Assembly (NCBI GenBank): GCA_003557385.1
Contig: PWON01000184.1
Coordinates: forward strand, 1-63,098
Direction of reading: 5' to 3'
DNA length: 63,098 bases
Source: Bacteroidales bacterium
Lineage (GTDB): Bacteria > Bacteroidota > Bacteroidia > Bacteroidales > UBA7960
Below the pieces are notes generated by a model that was given only the letters and a program-made list of their open reading frames with translations, searched no databases and had not been told where the DNA came from. Below, in pieces: positions 16,984-25,639 of the stretch (within the stretch, counting starts at the first letter, position 1; each line of letters opens with the position of its first letter). A program made the translations under genes and the position numbers.

Positions 16984-17024
16984 TAATCAGTAATTAGTAA
17001 TTAGTGATTGGTAATTAGTGATTG
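16976..17024 (+). repeat. Heptamer array (GTAATTA)n at the xerD stop
   Basis: Seven tandem 7-nt units: GTAATTA, GTAATCA, GTAATTA, GTAATTA, GTGATTG, GTAATTA, GTGATTG, then a decayed GTGGATT. The first units encode the end of XerD and its stop. Preceded by GAAGAAG-like sequence, as in the other two arrays. Confidence 0.9.
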
Positions 17025-17054
17025 GTGGATTTTTTACATTAATTGGTCGATGAT

Positions 17055-18203
17055 TTATAATGAGAATAGATCGGAGGCGATGCCGTCGGCGAGGAATTTT
17101 CCTTTCCGGGTCAGCACCAGGTGGCGCATTTTTTCTGTCATGAGTCCGCTTCGGAGGTGTTTTTCACCCTTCTTCTCCAGGCTTTGCAATGCCTGCCGTC
17201 CCCATTGCCTTTCCACTTTTTCCAAACTACAGCCCCACATGGTGCGCAGCGAGGTCATGATGTATTCGTTGAGTTCCTGGGCCGGGGTCAGCAACTCCTC
17301 TTCTGCAGGAATGCTTCCCCGGTTAACACAGTCAATATACCGGGAGGTGTTGGATACATTCCACTTGCGCTTCCCCGGCAAATAGCTGTGTGCCGATGGA
17401 CCCAGGCCCAGATAGGGCACGCCGGTCCAGTAACTGAGGTTATGTCCGGAAAAATGGCCCGGCAGCGAAAAATTGGATGTTTCGTAATGCAGGTAGCCGT
17501 GTTGTTCCATAAACCCGCACAGGATGTCAAACTGCCTGGCGCACTGCTGATCACTTACGGGCGCGGCCTTCCCTTTTTTGATCAAATGATTCAGCACAGT
17601 CTTGCTTTCAACGGTCAGCGCGTAAGCCGACACATGGGGCACTCCCAGGTCCGGGATTTTCGCGAGATTTTCTTTCCACCTGGCATCGCTCAGGGTGGGA
17701 ATCCCGTATATCAGGTCGATGGTGAGGCGATCAAAACCGGCCTTGCGGGCATTGCATATGCTTTCCATGGCCTGCCCGGGTGTATGGATGCGGTTCAGGT
17801 AGCGGAGGTCTTGTTCAAAAAAACTCTGCACACCAATGCTCAGCCTGTTTACAGGGGTTTCACCCAGGGAAATGAGCTTTTCCATGGTGATGTCGTCCGG
17901 ATTCGCCTCCAGGGTAACCTCCTGAACATCCCCGAGGGGAAAATGGGTGCCAAGTTGTTCAAAAATATGGCAGAGATCAGCAACATCCAGCACCGATGGC
18001 GTTCCACCACCAATATACACCGTACCAATAGCCCCTGAAGATCCGGCATGCCAAACGTCCCTGAAAAACCCCTTCTGCATGCCGATCTCTTTCAACAACG
18101 CCCTTTGAAACGCAGCCTTTTTTTTAAAAGACACCGTAAAGTGGAAATTGCAGTAGTGGCAGGCCTGCCTGCAAAATGGGATATGGATATAAATGCCCGC
18201 CAT
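17055..18203 (-). CDS. hemW: Radical SAM heme chaperone HemW
   Basis: Radical SAM protein of the coproporphyrinogen-dehydrogenase family, 382 residues from the ATG at 18203. The SAM cluster motif is Cys11-x3-Cys15-x2-Cys18, followed by Asn-Phe. HemN enzymes have a fourth Cys right after (CxC); its absence here favours HemW, a heme-binding chaperone. Further marks: GTVYIGGGTPSVL, EANPDD and GVQSFFEQDLRYLNR. A longer frame opens at 18248 but includes the likely -7 element (18228-18235), so 18203 is chosen. It converges on xerD and ends 71 nt past the xerD stop. Confidence 0.9.
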   Translation of the reverse strand: MAGIYIHIPFCRQACHYCNFHFTVSFKKKAAFQRALLKEIGMQKGFFRDVWHAGSSGAIGTVYIGGGTPSVLDVADLCHIFEQLGTHFPLGDVQEVTLEANPDDITMEKLISLGETPVNRLSIGVQSFFEQDLRYLNRIHTPGQAMESICNARKAGFDRLTIDLIYGIPTLSDARWKENLAKIPDLGVPHVSAYALTVESKTVLNHLIKKGKAAPVSDQQCARQFDILCGFMEQHGYLHYETSNFSLPGHFSGHNLSYWTGVPYLGLGPSAHSYLPGKRKWNVSNTSRYIDCVNRGSIPAEEELLTPAQELNEYIMTSLRTMWGCSLEKVERQWGRQALQSLEKKGEKHLRSGLMTEKMRHLVLTRKGKFLADGIASDLFSL

Positions 18204-18227
18204 GACGTAAAGCAGTTTGATTGATTG

Positions 18228-18235
18228 CAAATGTA
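18228..18235 (-). promoter_or_regulatory. -7 element for hemW
   Basis: TACATTTG on the minus strand, 25 nt before the chosen hemW start. Confidence 0.45.
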
Positions 18236-18297
18236 AACAAAACACCATTCATTCATTGGTTTCATGACCATTGCACCGCATATCGGACAAAAATTTA

Positions 18298-18305
18298 TAT
18301 ATTTG
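18298..18305 (+). promoter_or_regulatory. -7 element for pgeF
   Basis: TATATTTG, 23 nt before the pgeF ATG. Divergent from the hemW element 63 nt away. Confidence 0.45.
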
Positions 18306-18327
18306 AACGACAACCAAACACATCATC

Positions 18328-19152
18328 ATGCAATTACAAGACCTGGGTGACACCACGGTGTATGCCTTTGAGAACCTGTCGCAATTCGACCACCTCGTTC
18401 ATTTTGTTTCCACCCGCCGGGGAGGCATCAGCGAAGGGAATTTCTCGGCATTGAACATTGGCTTCCATGTTGGCGACGACAATTTCAGGGTGTTGCAAAA
18501 CCGTCGCATCCTGGCAGATGCATTGGGCATGGACCTGCTCAAATGCACCTTTGCCAATCAGTGCCACAGTGCCAATGTGGCCATTGTTAATGATACCGGC
18601 CGGGGCAAGGGAGCCCTTGAAAAAGATTCGTCCCTGGCCAACACCGACGGCATGATCACCAATGTAAAAAACATATGCCTGGGTGTGCAGGTAGCCGATT
18701 GCGTGCCAATTCTGCTGTACGATCCCCAACAACAGGTGATCGCCTCACTGCATGCCGGGTGGAAGGGCACCCTGCGCAAAATAGTCCCGGAGGCCATTGC
18801 CAAAATGGTACAACACTACGGTTGCATGGCGGAAAATATTTACGCCGGGCTGGGGCCGTCCAACGGTCCGTGCTGTTATGAAGTTGGAGAGGATGTGTTT
18901 CGCGAAGCCAACACAGCACTGGGCAGTGTAAAGGGAATTATCAAACCGGCTGCCACAGAAGGCAAATACATGTTCGACCAGTGGGAGGCCAATGTAAGGC
19001 AACTAAAAGATGCCGGTCTCAGGGAAGAGCACATTGAACTGGCAGGGATATGCAGCCAGTGTGAACACGAAACGTTTTTTTCTTCGCGGGCCCAGGATGG
19101 CATTACCGGACGGTTTATGGCTGGCATCATGTTAAAAAAAGTGCGCCATTGA
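18328..19152 (+). CDS. pgeF: Peptidoglycan editing factor PgeF (YfiH, DUF152)
   Basis: Cytosolic zinc/copper-dependent enzyme of the YfiH/laccase-domain family, thought to remove wrongly incorporated residues from peptidoglycan precursors. It has 274 residues. The metal-binding set is visible: His80 (NQCHSANV), Cys125 (VADCVPILL) and His142 (LHAGWKG), followed by the GLGPSNGPCCYEVG segment. TRRGGISEG near residue 29 is the usual family start. It lies between hemW (divergent) and pepT (78 nt downstream); a 6-bp hairpin without a T tract is in that gap. Confidence 0.92.
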   Translation: MQLQDLGDTTVYAFENLSQFDHLVHFVSTRRGGISEGNFSALNIGFHVGDDNFRVLQNRRILADALGMDLLKCTFANQCHSANVAIVNDTGRGKGALEKDSSLANTDGMITNVKNICLGVQVADCVPILLYDPQQQVIASLHAGWKGTLRKIVPEAIAKMVQHYGCMAENIYAGLGPSNGPCCYEVGEDVFREANTALGSVKGIIKPAATEGKYMFDQWEANVRQLKDAGLREEHIELAGICSQCEHETFFSSRAQDGITGRFMAGIMLKKVRH

Positions 19153-19230
19153 ACCTGCCAGGCCGATGCCGCCCCACCTTGGCGGCTGCATGTCCGGTCG
19201 TACCAAATATTTACAGAATACATCCAAAGA

Positions 19231-20478
19231 ATGAATGCTTCCAGTCATATCAACAAAGAAAATCTGCTCCAACGGTTTTTGAATTATATTGCGATTGACA
19301 CACAAAGTAACCCGGATGCAGATGCCTGCCCGAGCAATCCAAACCAGATGATCATGGCAAAACAACTTGCCTCGGAGTTGAAAGCACTGGGGCTTGATGA
19401 TGCTGCCGCCGATGACAGGGGATATGTGATGGCCACCCTGCCTGCCAATACAGACAGGACGCTGCCTGTCATTGGTTTTATCGCACACATGGACACCAGT
19501 CCGGATGCAAGCGGGACAAACATCAGGGCAAGAATCCATCCGGAATATGATGGCGGCGATCTTTTGCTTGACGGAAAAAAAAACATCGTCATGCGGGTGA
19601 ATGAATTTCCCGACCTGTGCAAATACACAGGCCAGACCCTGATCACCTCCGGCGGGAATACCCTGCTTGGCGCCGACAACAAAGCAGGGATCGCGGCCAT
19701 TGTAACTGCCCTGGAATGTTTGACCGGGAATCCCGGAATACCCCATGGAACCGTCAAGGTGGCATTCACCCCCGACGAAGAGATCGGCAAAGGGGTGGAT
19801 CATTTCGACGTGGAAAAATTCGGCGCCGATTTTGCCTATACCATCGACGGGGGGGAACTGGGGGAATTGCAATTTGAAAATTTCAATGCCGCACACGCCA
19901 GGGTTACCATCTACGGGAGGAATATCCACCCGGGCGAGGCCTTTGGCAAGATGATCAACGCCTGCCTGCTGGGAATGGAATTAAACCAGATGCTGCCTGC
20001 CACCGAAAGGCCGGAACACACCAAAGGCTATGAGGGTTTTTTTCATCTTACCACCTTTCGCGCCACCGTTGACCAGGCATTCATGGAATACATCATCAGG
20101 GATCACGATCAACAACGCTTCGATCAGAAAAAGGCCCATTTGCGCCATTCTGCCGGCCGCCTGAATGGCCGGTACGGACAAGGCCGTGTCCAGCTTGAAA
20201 TAAAAGACCAGTATTATAATATGCACCACAAGATCCTGCCTGTAATGCATGTTGTGGAACTGGCAAAAAATGCAATGAAGGCACTGGATATCCATCCCCT
20301 GATCAGACCTGTCCGTGGCGGAACTGACGGAGCCAGGCTGTCATACATGGGCCTGCCCTGCCCCAATCTGTTTGCCGGGGGTCACAATTATCACGGAAAC
20401 TTTGAGTTCATTCCACTTGAAAGTATGGAAAAAGCCAGCCAGGTGATCGTAAAGATCATAGAATTGTCGACAGCATGA
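19231..20478 (+). CDS. pepT: Peptidase T (tripeptide aminopeptidase)
   Basis: Cytosolic di-zinc exopeptidase of family M20B that removes the N-terminal residue from tripeptides. The 415-residue length is typical. Metal and catalytic residues are in place: His86 and Asp88 (IAHMDTSPD), Asp149 (LGADNKAG), Glu183-Glu184 (TPDEEIGKG), Asp206 (TIDGGELG) and a C-terminal His in GGHNYHGNFEFIP. It converges on the topoisomerase gene with a 68-nt gap. Confidence 0.95.
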   Translation: MNASSHINKENLLQRFLNYIAIDTQSNPDADACPSNPNQMIMAKQLASELKALGLDDAAADDRGYVMATLPANTDRTLPVIGFIAHMDTSPDASGTNIRARIHPEYDGGDLLLDGKKNIVMRVNEFPDLCKYTGQTLITSGGNTLLGADNKAGIAAIVTALECLTGNPGIPHGTVKVAFTPDEEIGKGVDHFDVEKFGADFAYTIDGGELGELQFENFNAAHARVTIYGRNIHPGEAFGKMINACLLGMELNQMLPATERPEHTKGYEGFFHLTTFRATVDQAFMEYIIRDHDQQRFDQKKAHLRHSAGRLNGRYGQGRVQLEIKDQYYNMHHKILPVMHVVELAKNAMKALDIHPLIRPVRGGTDGARLSYMGLPCPNLFAGGHNYHGNFEFIPLESMEKASQVIVKIIELSTA

Positions 20479-20546
20479 CCATGGTTGTTTTTAAGCTTGT
20501 CAGATGAACGAGGCCAGTGAGGGTGCTCAACAACCTGTTATAAATA

Positions 20547-23345
20547 TTATATATCCAGGTCAAGCCGGATCTGCCTTTCTTTGTTGCCGGGGCCGGGGAC
20601 CTTCCGTGCAGTGTGCGTATCCTCACCGGGTTCAGGCAACTCCTCCCTTTTGCCGGCATCCGCCTCAGGGGTTGATTCATCCTTTTTGGACATTGTCCCG
20701 GGCAATGCCTTCTCTTCCCGGGGCTCCGCAAGCGTTTCCTCTTCCCGGGGCTCCGCAAGTGTTTCCTCTGGCCGGGGCTCCGTAGGTGTTTCCTCCTCTT
20801 TAACCAATGGTTCCAGCCACTGCACCGATTTTATTTTTGTATTGGCCAGCCTTTTCCCTTTGGCACGGTAACTTTTTACGGAAATGAAATCCGCCACATC
20901 AATGGCTTCTTCGGTTTTTTGTCTCCGTTCAGATTCGGGATACGTAACAAGCAGGCGGGGGTATGTTTCGGAGGTGATTAACACCAGCTTATTGCCCTGG
21001 TCATCACCGATAAATTCACAGACCTTGCCATTGGCTTCCGGTTCAAAACGTTTGATATAGTGATACCCCTGGCCTGCATCAAAATATACCGCGGTAAGGA
21101 CCACAGACGGGAGCAGTTTTTGTATCAGCAGCGGGTTCTCTTCGAAATGATTTGACAGATCAAAATTCATCACGCGGTACATGCCCGCACTGTAAACCGT
21201 CAGTATCTTTTCATCCCCCTTGAATGCCCCGAGATACTTACCCCGCTTATCGGAGTTCAGCCGCAATACCGTATCGTCAAACCAGATGTCCATGGCGCCC
21301 AGGGTGGAAATGCCCTCATCTTTCAGCACAATCCGCCGTACTGAATGTTTGGTAAGAATATTCCCGCCTGCGCCCCTTCCTTTGATGGCCAGGTCGCTGA
21401 AATCCATTTCAAACACTGTTTTCTTTAAACGTGGTTTGTGCCGTAGATACAAGGTTACCACCTCCGCTTCGCCATTGGGGTTGGCTGTAAAATAGATCAC
21501 CTTGCTGCCCGGCTTGCCTTTGGTCAGCACGTATTCTTTGTCGCGGGTAACCCCCTTCACGGGAAACCGCTTCATGTAGGTTGCCCCGCCCGGTCCGTCA
21601 CGGTATATCGCATTGTAGATCGTCCGTTCGTCATTGCGTTCAAATACGCCAATATGGATGATGTTTTTCCCGACAAAGGATTTTTCGGTAACCCTGGTCA
21701 CCACATAAGTACCATCCTCCCTGAACACAATGATGTCGTCCAGATCGGAACATTCGCATACAAATTCATCTTTTTTCAGGCCGGTACCGGCAAATCCCTC
21801 TGCCCGGTTTACGTATAATTTTGCATTGGCAACCGCCACCCGCGATGCCTCAATGCTGTCGAAAAAGCGTATTTCTGTTTTGCGATCCCTGCCCTTGCCA
21901 AACTTCTTCCTGATTGACTTAAAATAATCGATGGCATAGTCCACAAGGTTTTCTAGATGAAACCTTGTTTTTTCCAATCGCTCCCCAAGCTGCAGGATGT
22001 CCTTTTCCGCCTTGCCAACATCATATTTCGAAATGCGTTTGATTTTGATCTCGGTCAAATGAACAATGTCTTCCCTGGTGATCTCACGGTAAAACTGGTC
22101 TTTAAATGCCTCCAGGCCTTTATCTATGTTCTTGATCACCGCCTCCCAGCTTTCGCACTGTTCAATTTTCCGGTAAATGCGCTCTTCTATGAATATCTTC
22201 TCCAGGCTGGCGTAAAAAAGCTGTTCCATCAGCTCATCCCTTTCAATCTCCAGCTCCCTTTTCAGCAGGTTCCGGGTGTTTTGGGCGGAGATCTTTAATA
22301 CTTCGTTTACGCTCAAAAACCGGGGTTTATCTTCCTCAACGACACAACAATTGGGAGAAATGCTTATTTCGCAGTCGGTAAACAGGTACAAGGCATCAAT
22401 GGCCTGATCGGGAGAAATCCCAGAGGCCAGGTGAATGACAATCTCCACTTTCTCGGCGGTGTTGTCTTCTATTTTCCGGATCTTGATCTTGCCTTTGTCA
22501 TTGGCCGCCACAATGCTGTCCATCAGACTGACCGTTGTCGTACCAAAAGGAATTTCATTGATCACCAGCGTCTTTTTGTCCTGGATGTTGATCTTTGCCC
22601 TGACCCGCACTTTTCCGCCACGCATTCCGCTCTGATACCTCGAAAAATCGGCAAATCCTCCGGATGGAAAGTCCGGTTTAAGGTCAGGTTCCTTGCCCCG
22701 GAGCCAATCAATGCAGGCATCGATCAACTCATTAAAGTTGTGGGGCAAAATCTTTGACGCCAGTCCAACGGCAATGCCCTCCACCCCCTGGGCCAGCAAA
22801 AGCGGAAACTTGACCGGCAGATACAGTGGTTCCCTGTTTCTTCCGTCATAGCTTGCTTTCCATACAGTTGTTTTTGGATTATACAGCACCTCCATAGCAA
22901 ACTTCGAAGGCCTGGCTTCAATATACCTGGGGGCTGCAGAACTGTCGCCCGTAAGAATATTTCCCCAGTTTCCCTGGGTGTCGATCAGCAGGTCTTTCTG
23001 ACCCAGCTGAACCAGGGCATCACCAATGGATGCATCGCCATGGGGATGGTATTTCATGGTATGCCCGATGATGTTGGCGACCTTATTGTAACGGCCATCG
23101 TCCAACTCCTTCATGGCATGGAGAATACGGCGCTGAACCGGTTTGAGTCCGTCATGTATCTCCGGAACCGCCCGCTCCAAAATTACATAGGAAGCATAAT
23201 CCAGAAACCAGTCCTGGTACATGTCTGATAAGCGGGTAACCTTCAGGCCTGTATCGGGGCCATGTGTTGCGCCGGTACCATCCGATCCGGGGTTTTCCTG
23301 CCCTTCACCCTGTGTTTCTTCTGCCTGATGTTCTTCTCCGATCAT
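20547..23345 (-). CDS. parC: Type IIA topoisomerase subunit A (ParC-type)
   Basis: DNA-cleaving subunit of a type II topoisomerase, 932 residues. The N-terminus has an acidic extension (1-35), then the winged-helix/tower region with DGLKPVQRRIL (66-75), and the active-site Tyr141 in SSAAPRYIEA. A C-terminal beta-propeller-like domain runs about 500-830. No clear GyrA-box (QRRGGKG) is seen, which favours topoisomerase IV over gyrase. The last ~90 residues are a Glu/Pro-rich tail with 9-residue repeats (EETLAEPRE). The B subunit is not next door. Likely promoter at 23397-23404. Confidence 0.88.
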   Translation of the reverse strand: MIGEEHQAEETQGEGQENPGSDGTGATHGPDTGLKVTRLSDMYQDWFLDYASYVILERAVPEIHDGLKPVQRRILHAMKELDDGRYNKVANIIGHTMKYHPHGDASIGDALVQLGQKDLLIDTQGNWGNILTGDSSAAPRYIEARPSKFAMEVLYNPKTTVWKASYDGRNREPLYLPVKFPLLLAQGVEGIAVGLASKILPHNFNELIDACIDWLRGKEPDLKPDFPSGGFADFSRYQSGMRGGKVRVRAKINIQDKKTLVINEIPFGTTTVSLMDSIVAANDKGKIKIRKIEDNTAEKVEIVIHLASGISPDQAIDALYLFTDCEISISPNCCVVEEDKPRFLSVNEVLKISAQNTRNLLKRELEIERDELMEQLFYASLEKIFIEERIYRKIEQCESWEAVIKNIDKGLEAFKDQFYREITREDIVHLTEIKIKRISKYDVGKAEKDILQLGERLEKTRFHLENLVDYAIDYFKSIRKKFGKGRDRKTEIRFFDSIEASRVAVANAKLYVNRAEGFAGTGLKKDEFVCECSDLDDIIVFREDGTYVVTRVTEKSFVGKNIIHIGVFERNDERTIYNAIYRDGPGGATYMKRFPVKGVTRDKEYVLTKGKPGSKVIYFTANPNGEAEVVTLYLRHKPRLKKTVFEMDFSDLAIKGRGAGGNILTKHSVRRIVLKDEGISTLGAMDIWFDDTVLRLNSDKRGKYLGAFKGDEKILTVYSAGMYRVMNFDLSNHFEENPLLIQKLLPSVVLTAVYFDAGQGYHYIKRFEPEANGKVCEFIGDDQGNKLVLITSETYPRLLVTYPESERRQKTEEAIDVADFISVKSYRAKGKRLANTKIKSVQWLEPLVKEEETPTEPRPEETLAEPREEETLAEPREEKALPGTMSKKDESTPEADAGKREELPEPGEDTHTARKVPGPGNKERQIRLDLDI
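20715..20795 (-). repeat. 27-bp x3 tandem repeat in the parC tail
   Basis: Three adjoining 27-bp units (20715-20741, 20742-20768, 20769-20795). The first two differ by one base; the third is more diverged. They code for the 9-residue unit EETLAEPRE near the C-terminus of the topoisomerase, in frame, so copy-number change would keep the frame. Confidence 0.9.
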
Positions 23346-23396
23346 TTGTGTTCAATGTTTTCTTAAACAGTCATGACATGTTGCGCGTGATCGCTG

Positions 23397-23404
23397 CAAA
23401 TTTA
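23397..23404 (-). promoter_or_regulatory. -7 element for parC
   Basis: TAAATTTG on the minus strand, 51 nt before the parC start, in the 84-nt gap behind the BatA-like gene. Confidence 0.4.
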
Positions 23405-23429
23405 TAAATAAATCCCCTTTCGATGCCTG

Positions 23430-25466
23430 TTATTTCCAGAAGCGAAGAATGAACACCTCAATCAGCAAAAAGACAAGGGCCAGCATCAGGAATAAGCGCC
23501 ATAACTGTTTCCCCATACCCAGTTCCATGATGACCCGGTCCAGGGGTTTTTCGCCTGCATCAACCACCTGTACCGAGGAAAGCCCCCGGTTGGCAAGCAA
23601 CTCTTCCAGGGCATCTGTTGTATGGGCTTCCAGCCATGATTCACGCCGGTCATAATTAAACGAAAGGGCGGCAATCTTCTCTTCTCCAAAAAACAAGTTG
23701 TAATGGCCATCTTCCTCTATCTGGTCATGGAAGAAAAACTGCATCCGCCGCCCTGAGTGCCTTTGTCCGGGAATGACATCGAATTCATCCTTCCTTAAGG
23801 AATAGATCCTGTCGGAAGGGCTTTCGCGCAAAGGGAGCACCAGGGGCTGTCCGGTCCCGACAGTATGGTATACAGGTTGTATGTAACCGCTATGAAGGGC
23901 TATGTTTGCCATGATGGGTACAAACAACGAATGACGCTGAAAATTACTGAAAGAATTATCCAGGGGTACCGCAGAAACAAATACCTGACCGGCATCCGAT
24001 GGATAGGAAGCGAAAAAAGGGAGTCCGTTCAGAAATTGCAGCAGGTCTTCGCCCATGGAACCAAGGGGGCGTGAGATGGCATAATATTTTGACGCCACCG
24101 GCAGGTCTATGTTGTCGGGGATATGCTCAAAAACACCTTCAAACAGGGGGTGCAGTTCGTTGAGGGAGCTGACGCGCATGCCCGTGGTGTCGAGCCGCGC
24201 ATAGGCGTCTACACCCAGGCCACGGAAAAGATCATTGTATGAAGCAATGTCTGATTGTTTTCCGGGAAATACGACCAGGCTTCCGCCGTCCTTTACAAAC
24301 GATTGCAACCCGGCAATAAGGCCTCCGGGTATCCGGTCAAAGGCATCCAGTACGATCAGGCGTTGCAGGGGGAAGGCAGAATAATCGATGTTAAAGGCGG
24401 GCATGCTGGTGTAATTAAACAGTGCGTCCCTTCCGAACAAGGCAAAAAGGTATGGATTACGCCCACTGCCCTCAAGCCCCAGCACAGGGATCTCTGAGGT
24501 TACGGCGTAACTGAAATAAAGCCTGTCGTCGAATGTAACAGGATAATCGCTGATCTCCACATGGCCCTGTTGATAACTTTGTGAGCCGGCCGGCCATGTG
24601 AGCTCAATGATTTTTTCTCCCCAGGGTTCAATACGATAGGAAGCCACCGTGCGTTGTTGCCCTTCCACGAACAAACGTATGGCCTGGTTTTCAAGCAACT
24701 GGCTTCCGTCATTCCGAATCCTTACGTTCATGATTACCGGCTGTCCCCCAAGAATTACCGGCGATTCAAGCCAGAGGGAGTCAACGAAAACATTGTCGCG
24801 TTGCCTGGCCTGAAGGTGTATCAGGTATGCAGGAGGCCGGGGTTCAAAATCAAGTTGGTCCAGGCCCGAAGTACTTTTTTGAAAATCACTGATATAATAG
24901 GCGCGCTGGTTTATCTGCGGTTCGAGCGACAACAATTCCTGCTTCCGGATCATCACTTCCTTGATTGTCCGCACTCGGGCCGAGAGCGTCACCTCATAGA
25001 TCATGTTGATAAACTCTTCGCGGCTTACCAGGCGCTGGTGACGGCCTTCAAAATCATTGGTCAGCAACAGGAAATTATCGGCAGGTCCGTACATGGCTGC
25101 AATTTCCAGTGCCCTGGACCTGGCCTCGTCAAGCAGACGCCCCTGTTCCGATAATGCATTCATACTAAATGAATTATCAATATACACGCCCACGGTATTA
25201 ACCCCCGGCCCCATCTCATCATCGCCTGCGGGAATATACGGACGGGCAAAAGCCATCACCAGTAAAGCAATGGCCATGATCCTGATCAAAAGCACCAGCA
25301 AATGCTTAATGCGGGATTCTTTGTCGGAGGCTTCACTGAGTTGCCTTAAAAAAGCAATATTCGGAAAATAAACCGTGCGGAATTTCCTGAAACGGAACAA
25401 ATGAATGATCACGGGGATGCTGATGGCAAACAGCGCAAAAAGAAAACCCGGGAAAGCAAAAGCCAT
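23430..25466 (-). CDS. BatA-domain protein with von Willebrand A-like region
   Basis: A 678-residue membrane protein. Its N-terminus (FPGFLFALFAISIPVIIHL, then FRKFRTVYFPNIAFLRQL) is the hallmark of the BatA/aerotolerance N-terminal domain; a second helix is near residues 60-78. YIDNSFSMNA holds a DxSxS metal site of a vWA-like fold (about residue 95). A large periplasmic part follows and one C-terminal helix (LFLMLALVFLLIEVFIL) ends the protein. The function of this stand-alone class is unknown; a role in envelope integrity or stress is only inferred. The ATG at 25466 is chosen over the frame start at 25517 because the -7 element covers the latter. Confidence 0.85.
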   Translation of the reverse strand: MAFAFPGFLFALFAISIPVIIHLFRFRKFRTVYFPNIAFLRQLSEASDKESRIKHLLVLLIRIMAIALLVMAFARPYIPAGDDEMGPGVNTVGVYIDNSFSMNALSEQGRLLDEARSRALEIAAMYGPADNFLLLTNDFEGRHQRLVSREEFINMIYEVTLSARVRTIKEVMIRKQELLSLEPQINQRAYYISDFQKSTSGLDQLDFEPRPPAYLIHLQARQRDNVFVDSLWLESPVILGGQPVIMNVRIRNDGSQLLENQAIRLFVEGQQRTVASYRIEPWGEKIIELTWPAGSQSYQQGHVEISDYPVTFDDRLYFSYAVTSEIPVLGLEGSGRNPYLFALFGRDALFNYTSMPAFNIDYSAFPLQRLIVLDAFDRIPGGLIAGLQSFVKDGGSLVVFPGKQSDIASYNDLFRGLGVDAYARLDTTGMRVSSLNELHPLFEGVFEHIPDNIDLPVASKYYAISRPLGSMGEDLLQFLNGLPFFASYPSDAGQVFVSAVPLDNSFSNFQRHSLFVPIMANIALHSGYIQPVYHTVGTGQPLVLPLRESPSDRIYSLRKDEFDVIPGQRHSGRRMQFFFHDQIEEDGHYNLFFGEEKIAALSFNYDRRESWLEAHTTDALEELLANRGLSSVQVVDAGEKPLDRVIMELGMGKQLWRLFLMLALVFLLIEVFILRFWK

Positions 25467-25514
25467 GGCTGAAACAGGGTTAAGTTGAACAATTCCGGCT
25501 TGTTTTTTTCCAGA

Positions 25515-25522
25515 CAAAGTTA
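25515..25522 (-). promoter_or_regulatory. -7 element for the BatA-like gene
   Basis: TAACTTTG on the minus strand, 49 nt before the chosen start. Confidence 0.45.
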
Positions 25523-25639
25523 CATTTATTTATCCGCTCAGCCCAATGGCAAAAACCGGTTAAATATGACGAATTGACCCCATGGTTTCCTAAACTGAAA
25601 AAAAAGCAGTATTTTTCGGCATTTTTAAGCAAATATCCA

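Noticed and set aside
13138-17024. Heptamer arrays as a CRISPR-like element
   Set aside because: Units are 7 nt without spacers, and no cas genes are present.
16072-17024. xerD plus repeats as an integron or mobile integrase
   Set aside because: XerD has the length and sequence of the chromosomal dif recombinase; no att sites, cassettes or other mobile genes lie nearby, and the same repeats occur at two loci far from it.
19168-19186. Hairpin GCCGCC / GGCGGC after pgeF
   Set aside because: Stem of 6 bp with no T tract on either side; too weak to call a terminator, and pepT follows in the same direction.
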